From Phenylobacterium kunshanense (GTDB taxonomy: Bacteria; Pseudomonadota; Alphaproteobacteria; Caulobacterales; Caulobacteraceae): a stretch of DNA of 64,000 bases. Of this stretch, positions 35,383 to 43,952 are shown piece after piece (position 1 is the stretch's first letter; each line of letters starts with the position of its first letter). The notes beneath the pieces are model-generated. The model ran no database searches. It saw only the letters and a program-made list of their open reading frames with translations, and was not told the origin of the DNA. A program made the translations under genes and the position numbers. The stretch is taken from positions 62,001 to 126,000 of the forward strand of contig NZ_QFYS01000001.1 of assembly GCF_003254525.1 (NCBI RefSeq), given 5' to 3'.

Positions 35383-35428
35383 GCAGGGGAGGGAGGCTGG
35401 TCAGCCGTCCCAAGTCAAGGCGTGGTGG

Positions 35429-35878
35429 TCAGTTCCCGGCCTCCGTCTTCGGCTCGGGCGGCGGGCAGACGTCCGCGATCCGCCGGGCCTCGGTGCTGGC
35501 CTTCCCCGCGATGTCGAGGCCGAGAAACTCGGTGGCGATCTCGGCCGTCAGGTTGAAGCTGGTGGGCGTGTAGGCGCCCGAACCCTGCACCGCCACCTTG
35601 CGTCCCTTCTTGCTGACGCAGGTGCCCTTGAGGCGGATCTGGCCGCCGGAAATGACCTTGGTGGGGTAGGTGCAGGCATAATGTCGGTTGGACGGGCCGG
35701 CCATGAACTTGTCCACGTCCGCGGGAGTGATGCACCGCTTCTCGGTCTTGCTCTGTTTGATGGGCGAGAGAAGGCGATTGGTGGATTCCCAGTAGCCTGG
35801 CTTGATCGCCGGCGCGCTCGCGGCCGGCGTGGGGGCGGCGAGGGCAAGCGCCAGGAGGGCGGGGGGCAGGCGGGTCAT
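35429..35878 (-). CDS. DUF3617-type exported protein
   Basis: A 149-aa protein with a signal peptide (MTRLPPALLALALAAPTPAASA). The mature part fits the DUF3617 pattern: KPGYWESTNRLL near the start, CITPADVDKFM, YACTYPTKVISGGQIRLKGTC and a threonine/serine-rich strand region near the end, with cysteines at about 48, 69, 85 and 138 forming likely disulphides. DUF3617 proteins are periplasmic and of unknown role, common in Caulobacterales and sphingomonads. It is 42 bases downstream of the 2OG-Fe(II) oxygenase gene on the same strand, so possibly in one transcript. Confidence 0.8.
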   Translation of the reverse strand: MTRLPPALLALALAAPTPAASAPAIKPGYWESTNRLLSPIKQSKTEKRCITPADVDKFMAGPSNRHYACTYPTKVISGGQIRLKGTCVSKKGRKVAVQGSGAYTPTSFNLTAEIATEFLGLDIAGKASTEARRIADVCPPPEPKTEAGN

Positions 35879-35920
35879 GGGGCGGACTCTGCGCAGGATT
35901 CCGGCGGCATGGTGGCGGGC

Positions 35921-37000
35921 TCAGGCCACCGACTCGACGGCCGGGCGGCTGTTGTCGATGAAGCCCCGGTTCTGGTCGCGGATCTTCTGCGCCGCCTCAT
36001 CGTGCAGAAACGGAAGGAAGGCATACCGCTGACCCCGGGTTACCGGTGTGGCCTCATGCTGGAGGCTGCAGCAGAACACGACCGCGCCGCCGACGGGGGG
36101 GCGGTAGGTGCGCCGGCCGAACTCGGGAAACCGCAGGTCGCCGCCGTCGAAGTCGTCGTTCAGGTTGATTGAGCAGGCGAAGCGCCGGTGGGCGGTGCCG
36201 AGCGTCTCATTGTCGCGATGGGCCTTGAAGTATCCCCCTTCGTCGGCGGCGTACCGGGCGACCAGATAGCGTTCGAGCCGCGTGGCCCGGAATTGCAGGG
36301 CCCGCCGGATCATCGGCGTGAGATTGCGGCTGATGGCGCCGACGACCTCCCTCTGCAGGGATTCATCCTCGATGATTGCGTCCCGCCGGCTCTTCATCGG
36401 GTCCAGCACGCCGACCGTCTTGCCATCGATATCGCGCATCACGCCCGATCGCAGGCCGCCGCGCTCGTCATAGTAGCCGATCAGGCGCTGGCAGAGGTCG
36501 ACCGTGAAAACCCGCGGCGCGATGAGCACCGGCGCGACGAGCGGGACGCCGGCGTAGTCTTCCACGGACGGCAGCGCGAGGATCTGGTCGAACAGTCCTT
36601 CGGCCGCGTCGAGCGGCGCCTGGGTGATCAGACGGAGCGCGGGGTCGAGGAGGAACCAGGCGCCCTGGTCCTCGCCGAGATGATAGCGGCGGCGAACCTC
36701 ACCGTCGGCGTCGAACAGCCAACGCTGGCCCGGGATTCGGTCGGCTGGCGTGTCCTCGCCGGGCGCGGACGGCGTGACGAAGAAGGCCGCGAGCCGGTGG
36801 CCGTCGAACTGGGGGCTGATCCGCTGGAAGGCGGCGAGGGCGGCGCCGCGGCGAGCCTGGTCGGCCGGCATGAACGCGAGCAGCACGTAGCGCCCGGCCG
36901 CCGTGTTGAAATGGTAGGTCGGGTTGGTCCGGGTGGACGCCATGAAGTTGGGGGCGATCTCGCCGATGGTGAACGGCGGGAGGGTCCAGCGGGAGCTCAT
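35921..37000 (-). CDS. Fusion of peroxiredoxin-like domain and 2OG-Fe(II) oxygenase (copy 1)
   Basis: A 359-aa protein. The N-terminal about 150 residues follow an AhpC/TSA thioredoxin-like fold (IGEIAPNFMAST, GRYVLLAFMPADQARR, WLFDADGEVRRRYHLGE, AWFLLDPALRLI) but lack the peroxidatic cysteine normally found after the first strand (T-x-x-C). The C-terminal about 180 residues are a prolyl-hydroxylase-like 2-oxoglutarate oxygenase: iron ligands in KAHRDNETLG (HxD) and SLQHEATPV (His), 2OG-binding Arg/Lys in TRGQRYAFLPF, and FACSINLNDDFDGGDLRFPE. The substrate is unknown. It overlaps the upstream paralogue by 4 bases (ATGA), so the two are co-translated tandem copies. Confidence 0.87.
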   Translation of the reverse strand: MSSRWTLPPFTIGEIAPNFMASTRTNPTYHFNTAAGRYVLLAFMPADQARRGAALAAFQRISPQFDGHRLAAFFVTPSAPGEDTPADRIPGQRWLFDADGEVRRRYHLGEDQGAWFLLDPALRLITQAPLDAAEGLFDQILALPSVEDYAGVPLVAPVLIAPRVFTVDLCQRLIGYYDERGGLRSGVMRDIDGKTVGVLDPMKSRRDAIIEDESLQREVVGAISRNLTPMIRRALQFRATRLERYLVARYAADEGGYFKAHRDNETLGTAHRRFACSINLNDDFDGGDLRFPEFGRRTYRPPVGGAVVFCCSLQHEATPVTRGQRYAFLPFLHDEAAQKIRDQNRGFIDNSRPAVESVA

Positions 37001-38043
37001 GCGGGTGTTCCTTCCGCGGGAGCCAGGCCGGCGACGCGGGCCTCATAGGCAGCCCTCACGGTCGCGCCGTCCTCGTCGAAGAGGAAAGGCAGGAAGGCGT
37101 AGCGGCGGCCGCGCGTCACCCGGGTCGCTTCGTGCAGGATCGCGCACGAGAACACCACGGCGCCGCCGACCGGTGGGCGGTAGGTGCTCATCCCGTATTC
37201 CCCGAACCGCAGGTCGCCGCCGTCGAAGTCGTCGTTCAGGTTTATCGAGCAGGCAAAACGGCGGTGGGCGGTTCCCTGGGTGGTGTTGTCGCGGTGGGGG
37301 TGAAACACGGCCTCGTCGGCCGCGTCGTAGCAACTGACGAGGTAGCGCTCGATGCGGGTGGCGGCGAAGCCCAGGGCCAGCCTGATGAAGGGAAAGAGGC
37401 GGCGATGCAGTCGTTCGGCGATCGCATCGCGGAGTTCGGGGTCCTCAAGCCAGATGTCCCGGCGCTTCTTCAGCTCATCCATGACCGCCACAGTGCGGTC
37501 GCCCTGATCGCGCATGACGCCGGTGAAGGCTCCGCCTTGCGCCTGATGGCGCTGGATCAGTTCCTCGCAGAGCTCGGGTTCGAAGACTCTCGGCGCGATC
37601 AGGGCGGGCGCGTGCATCGGGACGCCCGCGTGTTCCGCCGGCGGCGGAAGGGTGGGCAGGCGCGCCAGCAGCGCGGCGCCGTCCGCGATCGGCGCCGAGG
37701 CCATCACCCGCAGGGTCGGATCGAGCAGCAGCCAGTGCGGCTCCGGACCGAACAGCTCGGTGATCCGGCCGCTGGAATCGTGGACCCATCTCAGGCCCCG
37801 AATGTCTCGCGCGCCCTGGACCCAGCTGGGGTCGCGGAGCACGACCACGGCGGTGGTCCGACTGTCGTCGAACATCCGCTGATGCGTGGCGAGGGTCCGA
37901 ATGGCCTCGCTCCTGGCGGCTGGCTCCTCGGGGAGAAGCAGCAGCACGACATAGCGTCCGGCCGCGCTGTCCAGCACGAAAGCCGGGCTGGATGCGGTCG
38001 GAGCCGTGAACCAGGGCACGGGCTGGCCAGGAAGGTAAGCCAT
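36997..38043 (-). CDS. Fusion of peroxiredoxin-like domain and 2OG-Fe(II) oxygenase (copy 2)
   Basis: A 348-aa paralogue of the neighbouring gene with the same architecture. Its N-terminal thioredoxin-like part (FVLDSAAGRYVVLLLLPEEP, LRWVHDSSGRITELFGPEPHWLLLDPTLRV) also lacks the redox cysteine. The oxygenase part has PHRDNTTQG (HxD), AILHEATRV (His), TRGRRYAFLPFLF (2OG Arg) and FACSINLNDDFDGGDLRF. The copies match strongly in the C-terminal part and weakly in the N-terminal part, so the N-terminal domains have diverged, perhaps for different substrates or partners. The start at 38043 is chosen; a GTG at 38079 would extend it by 12 residues. It ends in a 4-base overlap with copy 1. Confidence 0.87.
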   Translation of the reverse strand: MAYLPGQPVPWFTAPTASSPAFVLDSAAGRYVVLLLLPEEPAARSEAIRTLATHQRMFDDSRTTAVVVLRDPSWVQGARDIRGLRWVHDSSGRITELFGPEPHWLLLDPTLRVMASAPIADGAALLARLPTLPPPAEHAGVPMHAPALIAPRVFEPELCEELIQRHQAQGGAFTGVMRDQGDRTVAVMDELKKRRDIWLEDPELRDAIAERLHRRLFPFIRLALGFAATRIERYLVSCYDAADEAVFHPHRDNTTQGTAHRRFACSINLNDDFDGGDLRFGEYGMSTYRPPVGGAVVFSCAILHEATRVTRGRRYAFLPFLFDEDGATVRAAYEARVAGLAPAEGTPA

Positions 38044-38100
38044 GGGGCGGAACCTAAGGGCTTGCGGGGCAAACGTCACGGGCCCCGGCCGTACCCCAGC

Positions 38101-38130
38101 CGCGCGCGCGTACGCGTGCGTGCACGCGCG
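38101..38130. repeat. 30-nt strictly alternating pyrimidine-purine tract (Z-DNA-prone) before gyrA
   Basis: Every one of 15 consecutive dinucleotides is pyrimidine-purine (CG x10, TG x2, TA, CA and one more CG-type step), ending 77 bases before the gyrA start. Tracts of this kind flip readily to left-handed DNA under negative supercoiling. Confidence 0.7.
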
Positions 38131-38207
38131 AATTTGGCGTAGGCGGGTTCAGGGTGTTAATTGAGGGACGTATCTAACCAGTCCGATTCGAACGGCGTTT
38201 CCCTCCC

Positions 38208-40991
38208 TTGACCGACAACAGCACCACGACCCCTCCCGAGCACGGGCCCGGGGGTATCGCCCCTATCGCGATCGAAGACGAGCTGAAGCGCTCGTACCTC
38301 GATTACGCCATGAGCGTGATCGTCAGCCGCGCGCTGCCCGACGTGCGCGACGGCCTGAAGCCGGTGCACCGGCGGATTCTGTTCTCCATGGGCGAGCAGG
38401 GGCACACCCCTGACCGGAGCTATGTGAAGTCTGCCCGCGTCGTCGGTGACGTGATGGGTAAGTATCACCCGCACGGCGACGTCGCGATCTACGACACCTT
38501 GGTCCGCCTGGCGCAGCCGTTCTCGATGAACCTGCTGCTGATCGACGGCCAGGGCAACTTCGGCTCGGTCGACAACGACCCGCCCGCGGCCATGCGCTAC
38601 ACCGAGAGCCGCATGACCCGCGCCGCCATGGCGATCCTGGCGGACCTCGACAAGGACACGGTCGACTTCAAGGACAACTACGACGGCTCCGAGCAGGAGC
38701 CGGTGGTGCTGCCTTCGCGCATCCCGAACCTGCTGGTGAACGGCGCCGGCGGCATCGCGGTGGGTATGGCCACCAATATCCCACCGCACAACCTTGGTGA
38801 GGTGGTCGACGCCTGCCTGGCCTATGTGGACAACCCTGATATCGGCCTCGACGACCTGCTCGATATCGTGCCGGGCCCCGACTTCCCGACGGGCGGCCAG
38901 ATCGTGGGCCGCACGGGCCCGCGGACGGCGCTGATGACCGGCCGCGGCTCAGTGATCATGCGCGGCATCGCCAACGTCGAGGAGATCCGTAAGGATCGTG
39001 AGGCGATCATCATCACGGCCATCCCGTACCAGGTGAACAAGGCCGCGCTGGTCGAGCGCATCGCCGAGCTGGTGCGCGAGAAGCGCGTCGAGGGCGTCGC
39101 CGACCTGCGTGATGAATCCGACCGCCAGGGCATGCGCATCGTCATCGAGATGAAGCGCGACGCCTCGGCCGACGTGCTGCTGAACCAGCTCTACCGCTTC
39201 ACGCCGCTGCAGACCTCGTTCGGGGTCAACATGCTGGCGCTGAACCGCGGCCGGCCCGAGCAGATGGGCCTGAAGGACATGATCACCGCCTTCGTGGATT
39301 TCCGCGAAGAGGTGGTCGTCCGGCGGGTGAAGTTCGAGCTCTCCAAGGCCCGCGACCGGGGCCATGTCTTGGTGGGCCTGGCCATCGCCGTGGCCAACAT
39401 CGACGAATTCATCCACATCATCCGCTCGTCCAAGGACCCGACCGAGGCTCGCGAGCGTCTGGTGGCGCGCGACTGGCCGGCGGGCGACATGCTGCCGCTG
39501 GTCGAGCTGATCGCCGACCCCCGCACCATCGTGGTCGATGGCAAGGAGATCCGGCTCACCGATGAGCAGGCCCGTGCGATCCTGGCGTTGACGCTGTCGC
39601 GTCTCACAGGCCTCGGCCGGGACGAGATCTTTGGCGAGGCGCGCGAGCTGGCCGACACCATCCGCGGCCACCTGGAGATCCTGGCCAGCCGCGAGAAGGT
39701 CATGGCCATCGTCCGCGAAGAGCTGGAGGAGGTGAAGGCCCAGTTCGCCGTTCCTCGCCGCACCGAGATCGTCGAGGGCGACGCGGACGTCGAGGACGAG
39801 GATCTCATCGCCCGCGAGGACATGGTCATCACCGTGACCCACGGCGGCTATGTGAAGCGCACGCCGCTCGCGATCTACCGGACCCAGCACCGGGGCGGGA
39901 AGGGCCGCTCGGGCATGGCGACGAAGGAAGAGGACGCCGTCACTCGGGTCTTCTCGGCCAACACCCACACGCCGATGCTGTTCTTCTCGTCGGGCGGCAA
40001 GGCGTTCCAGCTCAAGGTCTGGCGCCTGCCCGTCGGCACGCCGACGTCGCGCGGCAAGGCCTGGGTGAACCTGCTGCCGATCGAGCCGGGCGAGAGCATC
40101 ACCTCGATCCTGCCGTTGCCCGAGGACGAGGCGACCTGGGACCAGTACGACGTGATGTTCGCGACGCGGTCGGGCAATGTCCGCCGGAACAAGCTCTCCG
40201 ACTTCATCGGCATCAAGCGCAACGGCAAGATCGCCATGAAGCTGGACGAGGGTGACTCCATCATCGGCGTGGGCGTCTGCAACGCCACGCAGAACGACAT
40301 CCTGCTGACGACGGCCCTGGGCCGCTGCATCCGCTTCGCCACCGAGGAGGTTCGGGTGTTCGTCGGCCGTGATTCGACGGGGGTCCGCGGCATCCGCCTG
40401 GCCGAGGGCGACAGCGTCATCTCGATGGCGATCCTGCGCTCGGTGGCCGCCACTGCCGACGAGCGCGCGGCCTATGTGAAACACGCCAACGCCATGCGCC
40501 GTGCGGCCAGCGGCGAGGCGGAGGACGTCGAGGACGCCGCGGGGACCGAAGACGAGGACGAAGCCGTGGGCGAGGCCGCCCTGTCGCCAGAGCGCATCGC
40601 CGAGCTGGGCGCCGCCGAGGAAGTGATCCTCACCGTCTCGACTGAAGGCTACGGCAAGCGGACCTCGGCCTACGAGTTCCGGCGCACCGGTCGTGGCGGT
40701 CAGGGCCTCCTGGCCCAGGATCTCACCAAGCGGGGCGGCCGCCTGGCGGCTTCGTTCCCGGTGGACGAAGGCGATCAGATCCTGCTCGTCACCGACCAGG
40801 GCCAACTCATCCGCACGCCGGTCAGCCAGGTCCGCATGGTCGGGCGCAACACCTCGGGCGTCATCATCTTCCGGACCAGCGCCGACGAGCACGTGGTGTC
40901 GGTGGAGCGCCTGGCCGATCAAGGAGAGGATGAAGTCGACGCCGACACGACCGAGGGTGGCGACGAATCGACTCCGGAGGGCGAGGCCTGA
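38208..40991 (+). CDS. gyrA: DNA gyrase subunit A
   Basis: A 927-aa gyrase A subunit, which cleaves and religates DNA to introduce negative supercoils together with GyrB. An N-terminal winged-helix/tower domain carries the catalytic Tyr131 ([11 protein letters not shown]). The C-terminal pinwheel has a GyrA-box variant QHRGGKG. The quinolone-resistance region reads [13 protein letters not shown]: the position equivalent to E. coli Ser83 is Val92, while Asp87 is kept (Asp96). An acidic insertion (about residues 770-795, [18 protein letters not shown]) lies within the C-terminal domain. The N-terminus is encoded by TTG at 38208 ([10 protein letters not shown]). A Z-DNA-prone tract lies upstream, which is of interest for a supercoiling-regulated gene. 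Confidence 0.97.
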   Translation: MTDNSTTTPPEHGPGGIAPIAIEDELKRSYLDYAMSVIVSRALPDVRDGLKPVHRRILFSMGEQGHTPDRSYVKSARVVGDVMGKYHPHGDVAIYDTLVRLAQPFSMNLLLIDGQGNFGSVDNDPPAAMRYTESRMTRAAMAILADLDKDTVDFKDNYDGSEQEPVVLPSRIPNLLVNGAGGIAVGMATNIPPHNLGEVVDACLAYVDNPDIGLDDLLDIVPGPDFPTGGQIVGRTGPRTALMTGRGSVIMRGIANVEEIRKDREAIIITAIPYQVNKAALVERIAELVREKRVEGVADLRDESDRQGMRIVIEMKRDASADVLLNQLYRFTPLQTSFGVNMLALNRGRPEQMGLKDMITAFVDFREEVVVRRVKFELSKARDRGHVLVGLAIAVANIDEFIHIIRSSKDPTEARERLVARDWPAGDMLPLVELIADPRTIVVDGKEIRLTDEQARAILALTLSRLTGLGRDEIFGEARELADTIRGHLEILASREKVMAIVREELEEVKAQFAVPRRTEIVEGDADVEDEDLIAREDMVITVTHGGYVKRTPLAIYRTQHRGGKGRSGMATKEEDAVTRVFSANTHTPMLFFSSGGKAFQLKVWRLPVGTPTSRGKAWVNLLPIEPGESITSILPLPEDEATWDQYDVMFATRSGNVRRNKLSDFIGIKRNGKIAMKLDEGDSIIGVGVCNATQNDILLTTALGRCIRFATEEVRVFVGRDSTGVRGIRLAEGDSVISMAILRSVAATADERAAYVKHANAMRRAASGEAEDVEDAAGTEDEDEAVGEAALSPERIAELGAAEEVILTVSTEGYGKRTSAYEFRRTGRGGQGLLAQDLTKRGGRLAASFPVDEGDQILLVTDQGQLIRTPVSQVRMVGRNTSGVIIFRTSADEHVVSVERLADQGEDEVDADTTEGGDESTPEGEA

Positions 40992-41009
40992 CCCCCGGAC
41001 GCCGGGGGT
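40991..41009. terminator. Hairpin without T-tract after gyrA
   Basis: ACCCCCGG, loop ACG, CCGGGGGT, starting at the last base of the gyrA stop codon. Eight perfect pairs but no T-run; it may be a message-stabilising end rather than an intrinsic terminator. Confidence 0.45.
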
Positions 41010-41094
41010 CCCGTTGCGGCAGGTCGTTTTCCGCTTGCCAGATGACGCTTCCACGGCGAAAGGGCGACAGGTGGTGTTGGGGGACCCTTTGCGT

Positions 41095-41589
41095 ATGACC
41101 CGCGTCGGCCTCTATCCGGGTACGTTCGATCCCATTCACAATGGGCACACGGACATCATGGGCCGTGCGGCCAAGCTGGTGGACCGACTTGTGATCGGTG
41201 TGGCCATCAACGCTGGCAAGGGCCCGCTGTTCGACCTCGACGAGCGGGTCGCCATCGTCGAGGAGGCGGTCGCTCCCCTCCGCAATCAGGCCGAAATCGT
41301 GGTCCAGCCCTTCGAGGGCCTGACCATGCACTTCGCCCGCGAGATGGGCGCTCAGGTGATCGTGCGCGGCCTGCGGGCCGTGGCGGACTTCGAGTTCGAA
41401 TTCCAGATGACCGCCATGAACCAGCAGCTCGATCGCGAGATCGAGACGGTGTTCTTCATGGCCGACCCGCGGCACCAGGCGATCGCCTCGAAGCTCGTCA
41501 AGGAGATCGCGGTCCTGGGCGGGGACGTGACGAAATTCGTCAGCCCGTCGGTCAAGGAACGCCTGCTGGCCAAGGTCGGCCGGGCCTAG
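41095..41589 (+). CDS. coaD: Phosphopantetheine adenylyltransferase
   Basis: A 164-aa enzyme for the penultimate step of coenzyme A synthesis, adenylating 4'-phosphopantetheine. A nucleotidyltransferase fold with the (H/T)xGH motif: GLYPGTFDPIHNGHTDIM (TFDP..HxGH). Also present are ISSTxxR-like AVADFEFEFQMTAMNQQL and the loop GDVTKFVSPSVKERLL. The length is standard. The ATG at 41095 is the true start; a longer upstream frame that overlaps gyrA is spurious. It follows gyrA by about 100 bases on the same strand. Confidence 0.96.
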   Translation: MTRVGLYPGTFDPIHNGHTDIMGRAAKLVDRLVIGVAINAGKGPLFDLDERVAIVEEAVAPLRNQAEIVVQPFEGLTMHFAREMGAQVIVRGLRAVADFEFEFQMTAMNQQLDREIETVFFMADPRHQAIASKLVKEIAVLGGDVTKFVSPSVKERLLAKVGRA

Positions 41590-41608
41590 CCGCCGCCGCA
41601 ATCGGCGG
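41587..41608. terminator. Perfect 9-bp hairpin after coaD
   Basis: TAGCCGCCG, loop CAAT, CGGCGGCTA. It includes the coaD stop codon and lies 13 bases before the next ATG. No T-tract, so it is more likely an mRNA structure than a strong terminator. Confidence 0.45.
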
Positions 41609-41621
41609 CTACGAGAGCGCC

Positions 41622-42485
41622 ATGAAGCTTGCGACCGCCCTGATCGCCGCCGCCGTGGCGGCGACCCCCGCCTTCGCCCAGAAGAAGCCGTCAGCAGCCC
41701 CTGCGCCCGTGCCGGCCGGCGCGCCCACCGCCGCCGACTGGCGGACGCCCGATCCCGACGACGTTCTGGTGATCGACACCAACAAGGGCCGGATCATCGT
41801 CGAGATGGTCCCCGAGGTGGCGCCGCTGGCCACGACGCGCTACCGCGAGCTGGCGCGCGAGCACTTCTACGACGGCCAGACGTTCTTCCGGGTCATCGAC
41901 GATTTCATGGCCCAGACGGGAGATCCGGAGAACCGCGGCACCGGCTCGTCGAGCAAGCCGGACGTGAAGGCCGAGTTCCAGTTCCGGCGCGGGCCGCAGA
42001 CCCCCTTCACGCTGGCGCAGGATCAGAGCGTGGCCGAGATCGGCTTCGTGAAGTCGCTTCCGGTCGCCACCCAGTCGTTCATGCTGGCCCCGATGACGCG
42101 CGACGGAAAGGTCTCGGGGTACGCGCTGTACTGCCCCGGCGTCGCCGGCGCTGCGCGGGGCGAGGCCGAGGATTCCGCCAACAGCCAGTTCTTCCTGATG
42201 CGCGCCAACTATCCGAAGCTGGAGCGCCGGTACACGGCATGGGGCCGGGTGATCTCCGGGCAGTCGGTCGTCACGTCGATCAAGGCCGGCGAGCCCGTCC
42301 CCGAGCCGCAGGATCGGATGGAACGGCTGCGCCTGCTCAGCGATATTCCTGAGAAGGAACGGCCGAAGATCCGGGTCATCGACCCGGCCGGCCCATGGTT
42401 CAAGGCCGAGATCGCCCGGGCCCGCGCGGCCGGCGGGGCGAACTTCTCGGCCTGTGACGTCAATATTCCAGTCGAGGTGAAGTGA
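41622..42485 (+). CDS. Periplasmic cyclophilin-type peptidyl-prolyl isomerase
   Basis: A 287-aa isomerase with a signal peptide (MKLATALIAAAVAATPAFAQ), so it helps protein folding in the periplasm. The cyclophilin domain is marked by TTRYRELAREHFYDGQTFFRVIDDFMAQTGDPENRGTGSS, DSANSQFFLMRANYPKLERRYTAWGRVISG and the usual GxxV near the end. The active-site region reads FFRVIDDFM where most cyclophilins have FHRVIPGFM, but the catalytic arginine is kept. An extended insert (about residues 125-170) and C-terminal tail make it longer than standard (about 160 aa). The stop overlaps the ATG of a second cyclophilin by one base. Confidence 0.93.
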   Translation: MKLATALIAAAVAATPAFAQKKPSAAPAPVPAGAPTAADWRTPDPDDVLVIDTNKGRIIVEMVPEVAPLATTRYRELAREHFYDGQTFFRVIDDFMAQTGDPENRGTGSSSKPDVKAEFQFRRGPQTPFTLAQDQSVAEIGFVKSLPVATQSFMLAPMTRDGKVSGYALYCPGVAGAARGEAEDSANSQFFLMRANYPKLERRYTAWGRVISGQSVVTSIKAGEPVPEPQDRMERLRLLSDIPEKERPKIRVIDPAGPWFKAEIARARAAGGANFSACDVNIPVEVK

Positions 42486-42946
42486 TGGACGCTGAAAATA
42501 CCCTGGTCATGGAGCTGGAAAGCGGCCCCGTGACGATCAAGCTTCGGCCCGACCTGGCCCCGAAGCACGTGGAGCAGATCAAGTCGCTGGCTCGCGAGGG
42601 CTTCTATGACGGCGTGGTGTTCCATCGCGTGATCCCGGGCTTCATGGCCCAGGGCGGCGACCCGACCGGCAGCGGCATGGGCGGCTCCAAGAAGCCCGAC
42701 CTGCCGGCGGAATTCAGCCGGGAGCCCCACGTCCGGGGCGTCTGCTCGATGGCGCGAACCGCCAATCCGAACTCGGCCAACAGCCAGTTCTTCATCTGCT
42801 TCGACGACGCCCGTTTCCTGGACGGCCAATACACCGTCTGGGGCGAGGTGACCGAGGGCATGGAACACGTCGACGCCCTGCCGAAGGGCGAGCCGCCGCG
42901 CCAGCCCGGCAAGATCGTCTCGATGAAGGTCGCCGCGGACGCCTGA
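42485..42946 (+). CDS. Cytoplasmic cyclophilin-type peptidyl-prolyl isomerase
   Basis: A 153-aa single-domain cyclophilin without a signal peptide, so cytosolic. Catalytic residues are intact: VVFHRVIPGFMAQGGDPTGSGMGGS (Arg, Phe, Met, Gln), SMARTANPNSANSQFFICF and LDGQYTVWGEVTEGMEHVD. ATG 42485 overlaps the preceding stop by one base (a GTG one codon earlier is possible), so the periplasmic and cytosolic isomerases are made from one coupled message. It is convergent with the exonuclease/phosphatase-family gene. Confidence 0.95.
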   Translation: MDAENTLVMELESGPVTIKLRPDLAPKHVEQIKSLAREGFYDGVVFHRVIPGFMAQGGDPTGSGMGGSKKPDLPAEFSREPHVRGVCSMARTANPNSANSQFFICFDDARFLDGQYTVWGEVTEGMEHVDALPKGEPPRQPGKIVSMKVAADA

Positions 42947-42961
42947 GGCCTCGAGCGAACG

Positions 42962-43933
42962 TCAGTTTGGCGTCAGGATGACGACCAGCGGGTAGTGGTC
43001 CGACCCCAGGGACGGACCACGCTCGATGCTGACTATCCGCCAGCCGCGGCCGACGTACACGTGGTCTATCGGCAGGACAGGAACGGGCCAGGCCTTTCCG
43101 TGGACGCGGGCCGGCCAGGAGAATATGGCCCGGTCCACCCGATGGAGCCCGAGCGCCGCATCGGTGCGCCGTAGGGCCCTGGACCACGGCGTCGTGTTGA
43201 GGTCGCCGGTGACGATCATCCGGTCGCGCGGCAGGGCGGCCGTCAGGCCTGCGAGGTCCTCGTGCTGGCGCCGGTAGGTCGGCGATGTCGGCCAGTCGAA
43301 GTGGGTCGTGATGACCTCGTAGGGGCCGGTCGGGCCGGCGTAGGTCGCATTGAGATAGGTGAGGCCGCCGTGCTTGAGGGGAGGCCGCACCATCCGAATT
43401 CGGCGGGCGCGGCTGAAGATCATCACATGCTCCTTCGCCCCGGCGACCTGCCAGTCCGTGCGGCGCATCAGCTCGTCGCGCAGGTCGTGGCGGGCCTCCT
43501 GCAGGGTGACGATGTCGGGGTCCTGGGCGATCAGCCAATCGGCGACCCGGCGGATGTCGGCGTTGCGCTTATAGGCGTTGAGCTGGATCAGCTTGATCTG
43601 GCCGGCGGTACTCGCGGGCGCCTGTTGCGCCGGCTCGCGACGAAATTCGGGCGCCATCAGGGCCCCGGCGCCGAGAGTCGCGATCAGGCCGCAGGCCAGG
43701 ATGAAACGGCTAGTCTGCAGGCGACGCAGCGCGACCGCCGTCAAGCCCCCGCCCAGTCCCACCGCGAGGTAGACGGGCGCAAAGTGCGACAGCACGTCAA
43801 ACCCGAACGCAGCCACCGCGAGCAGGGCCGCGAGCCCGACGACTACGGCCAGCAGCGCCAGGGCGATTGGCCCAACGACCCGACGAAGCGACCCCAACCC
43901 GACACCCCGATCTTGACGCGGACGCGCCCACAT
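42962..43933 (-). CDS. Membrane-anchored endonuclease/exonuclease/phosphatase family protein
   Basis: A 323-aa protein with three N-terminal membrane segments (about residues 20-95) and a periplasmic EEP-superfamily domain (about 115-320). Conserved motifs: [12 protein letters not shown] (Asn), TLQEARHD (Glu, metal ligand), [10 protein letters not shown] (Asp/Asn) and SDHYPLVV (Asp-His) at the C-terminus. Family members hydrolyse nucleic acid or phospholipid phosphodiesters; the substrate is not evident. The start at 43933 overlaps the queA leader on the other strand, so promoters of both genes must be interlaced. Longer upstream frames cover queA and are rejected. Confidence 0.9.
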   Translation of the reverse strand: MWARPRQDRGVGLGSLRRVVGPIALALLAVVVGLAALLAVAAFGFDVLSHFAPVYLAVGLGGGLTAVALRRLQTSRFILACGLIATLGAGALMAPEFRREPAQQAPASTAGQIKLIQLNAYKRNADIRRVADWLIAQDPDIVTLQEARHDLRDELMRRTDWQVAGAKEHVMIFSRARRIRMVRPPLKHGGLTYLNATYAGPTGPYEVITTHFDWPTSPTYRRQHEDLAGLTAALPRDRMIVTGDLNTTPWSRALRRTDAALGLHRVDRAIFSWPARVHGKAWPVPVLPIDHVYVGRGWRIVSIERGPSLGSDHYPLVVILTPN

Positions 43934-43952
43934 GCGCTTGACCTCGCCCTTC

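Noticed and set aside
38949..41054. Long antisense open frame across gyrA
   Set aside because: Same reason: shadow of a strongly conserved coding sequence, with no start signal or recognisable domain.
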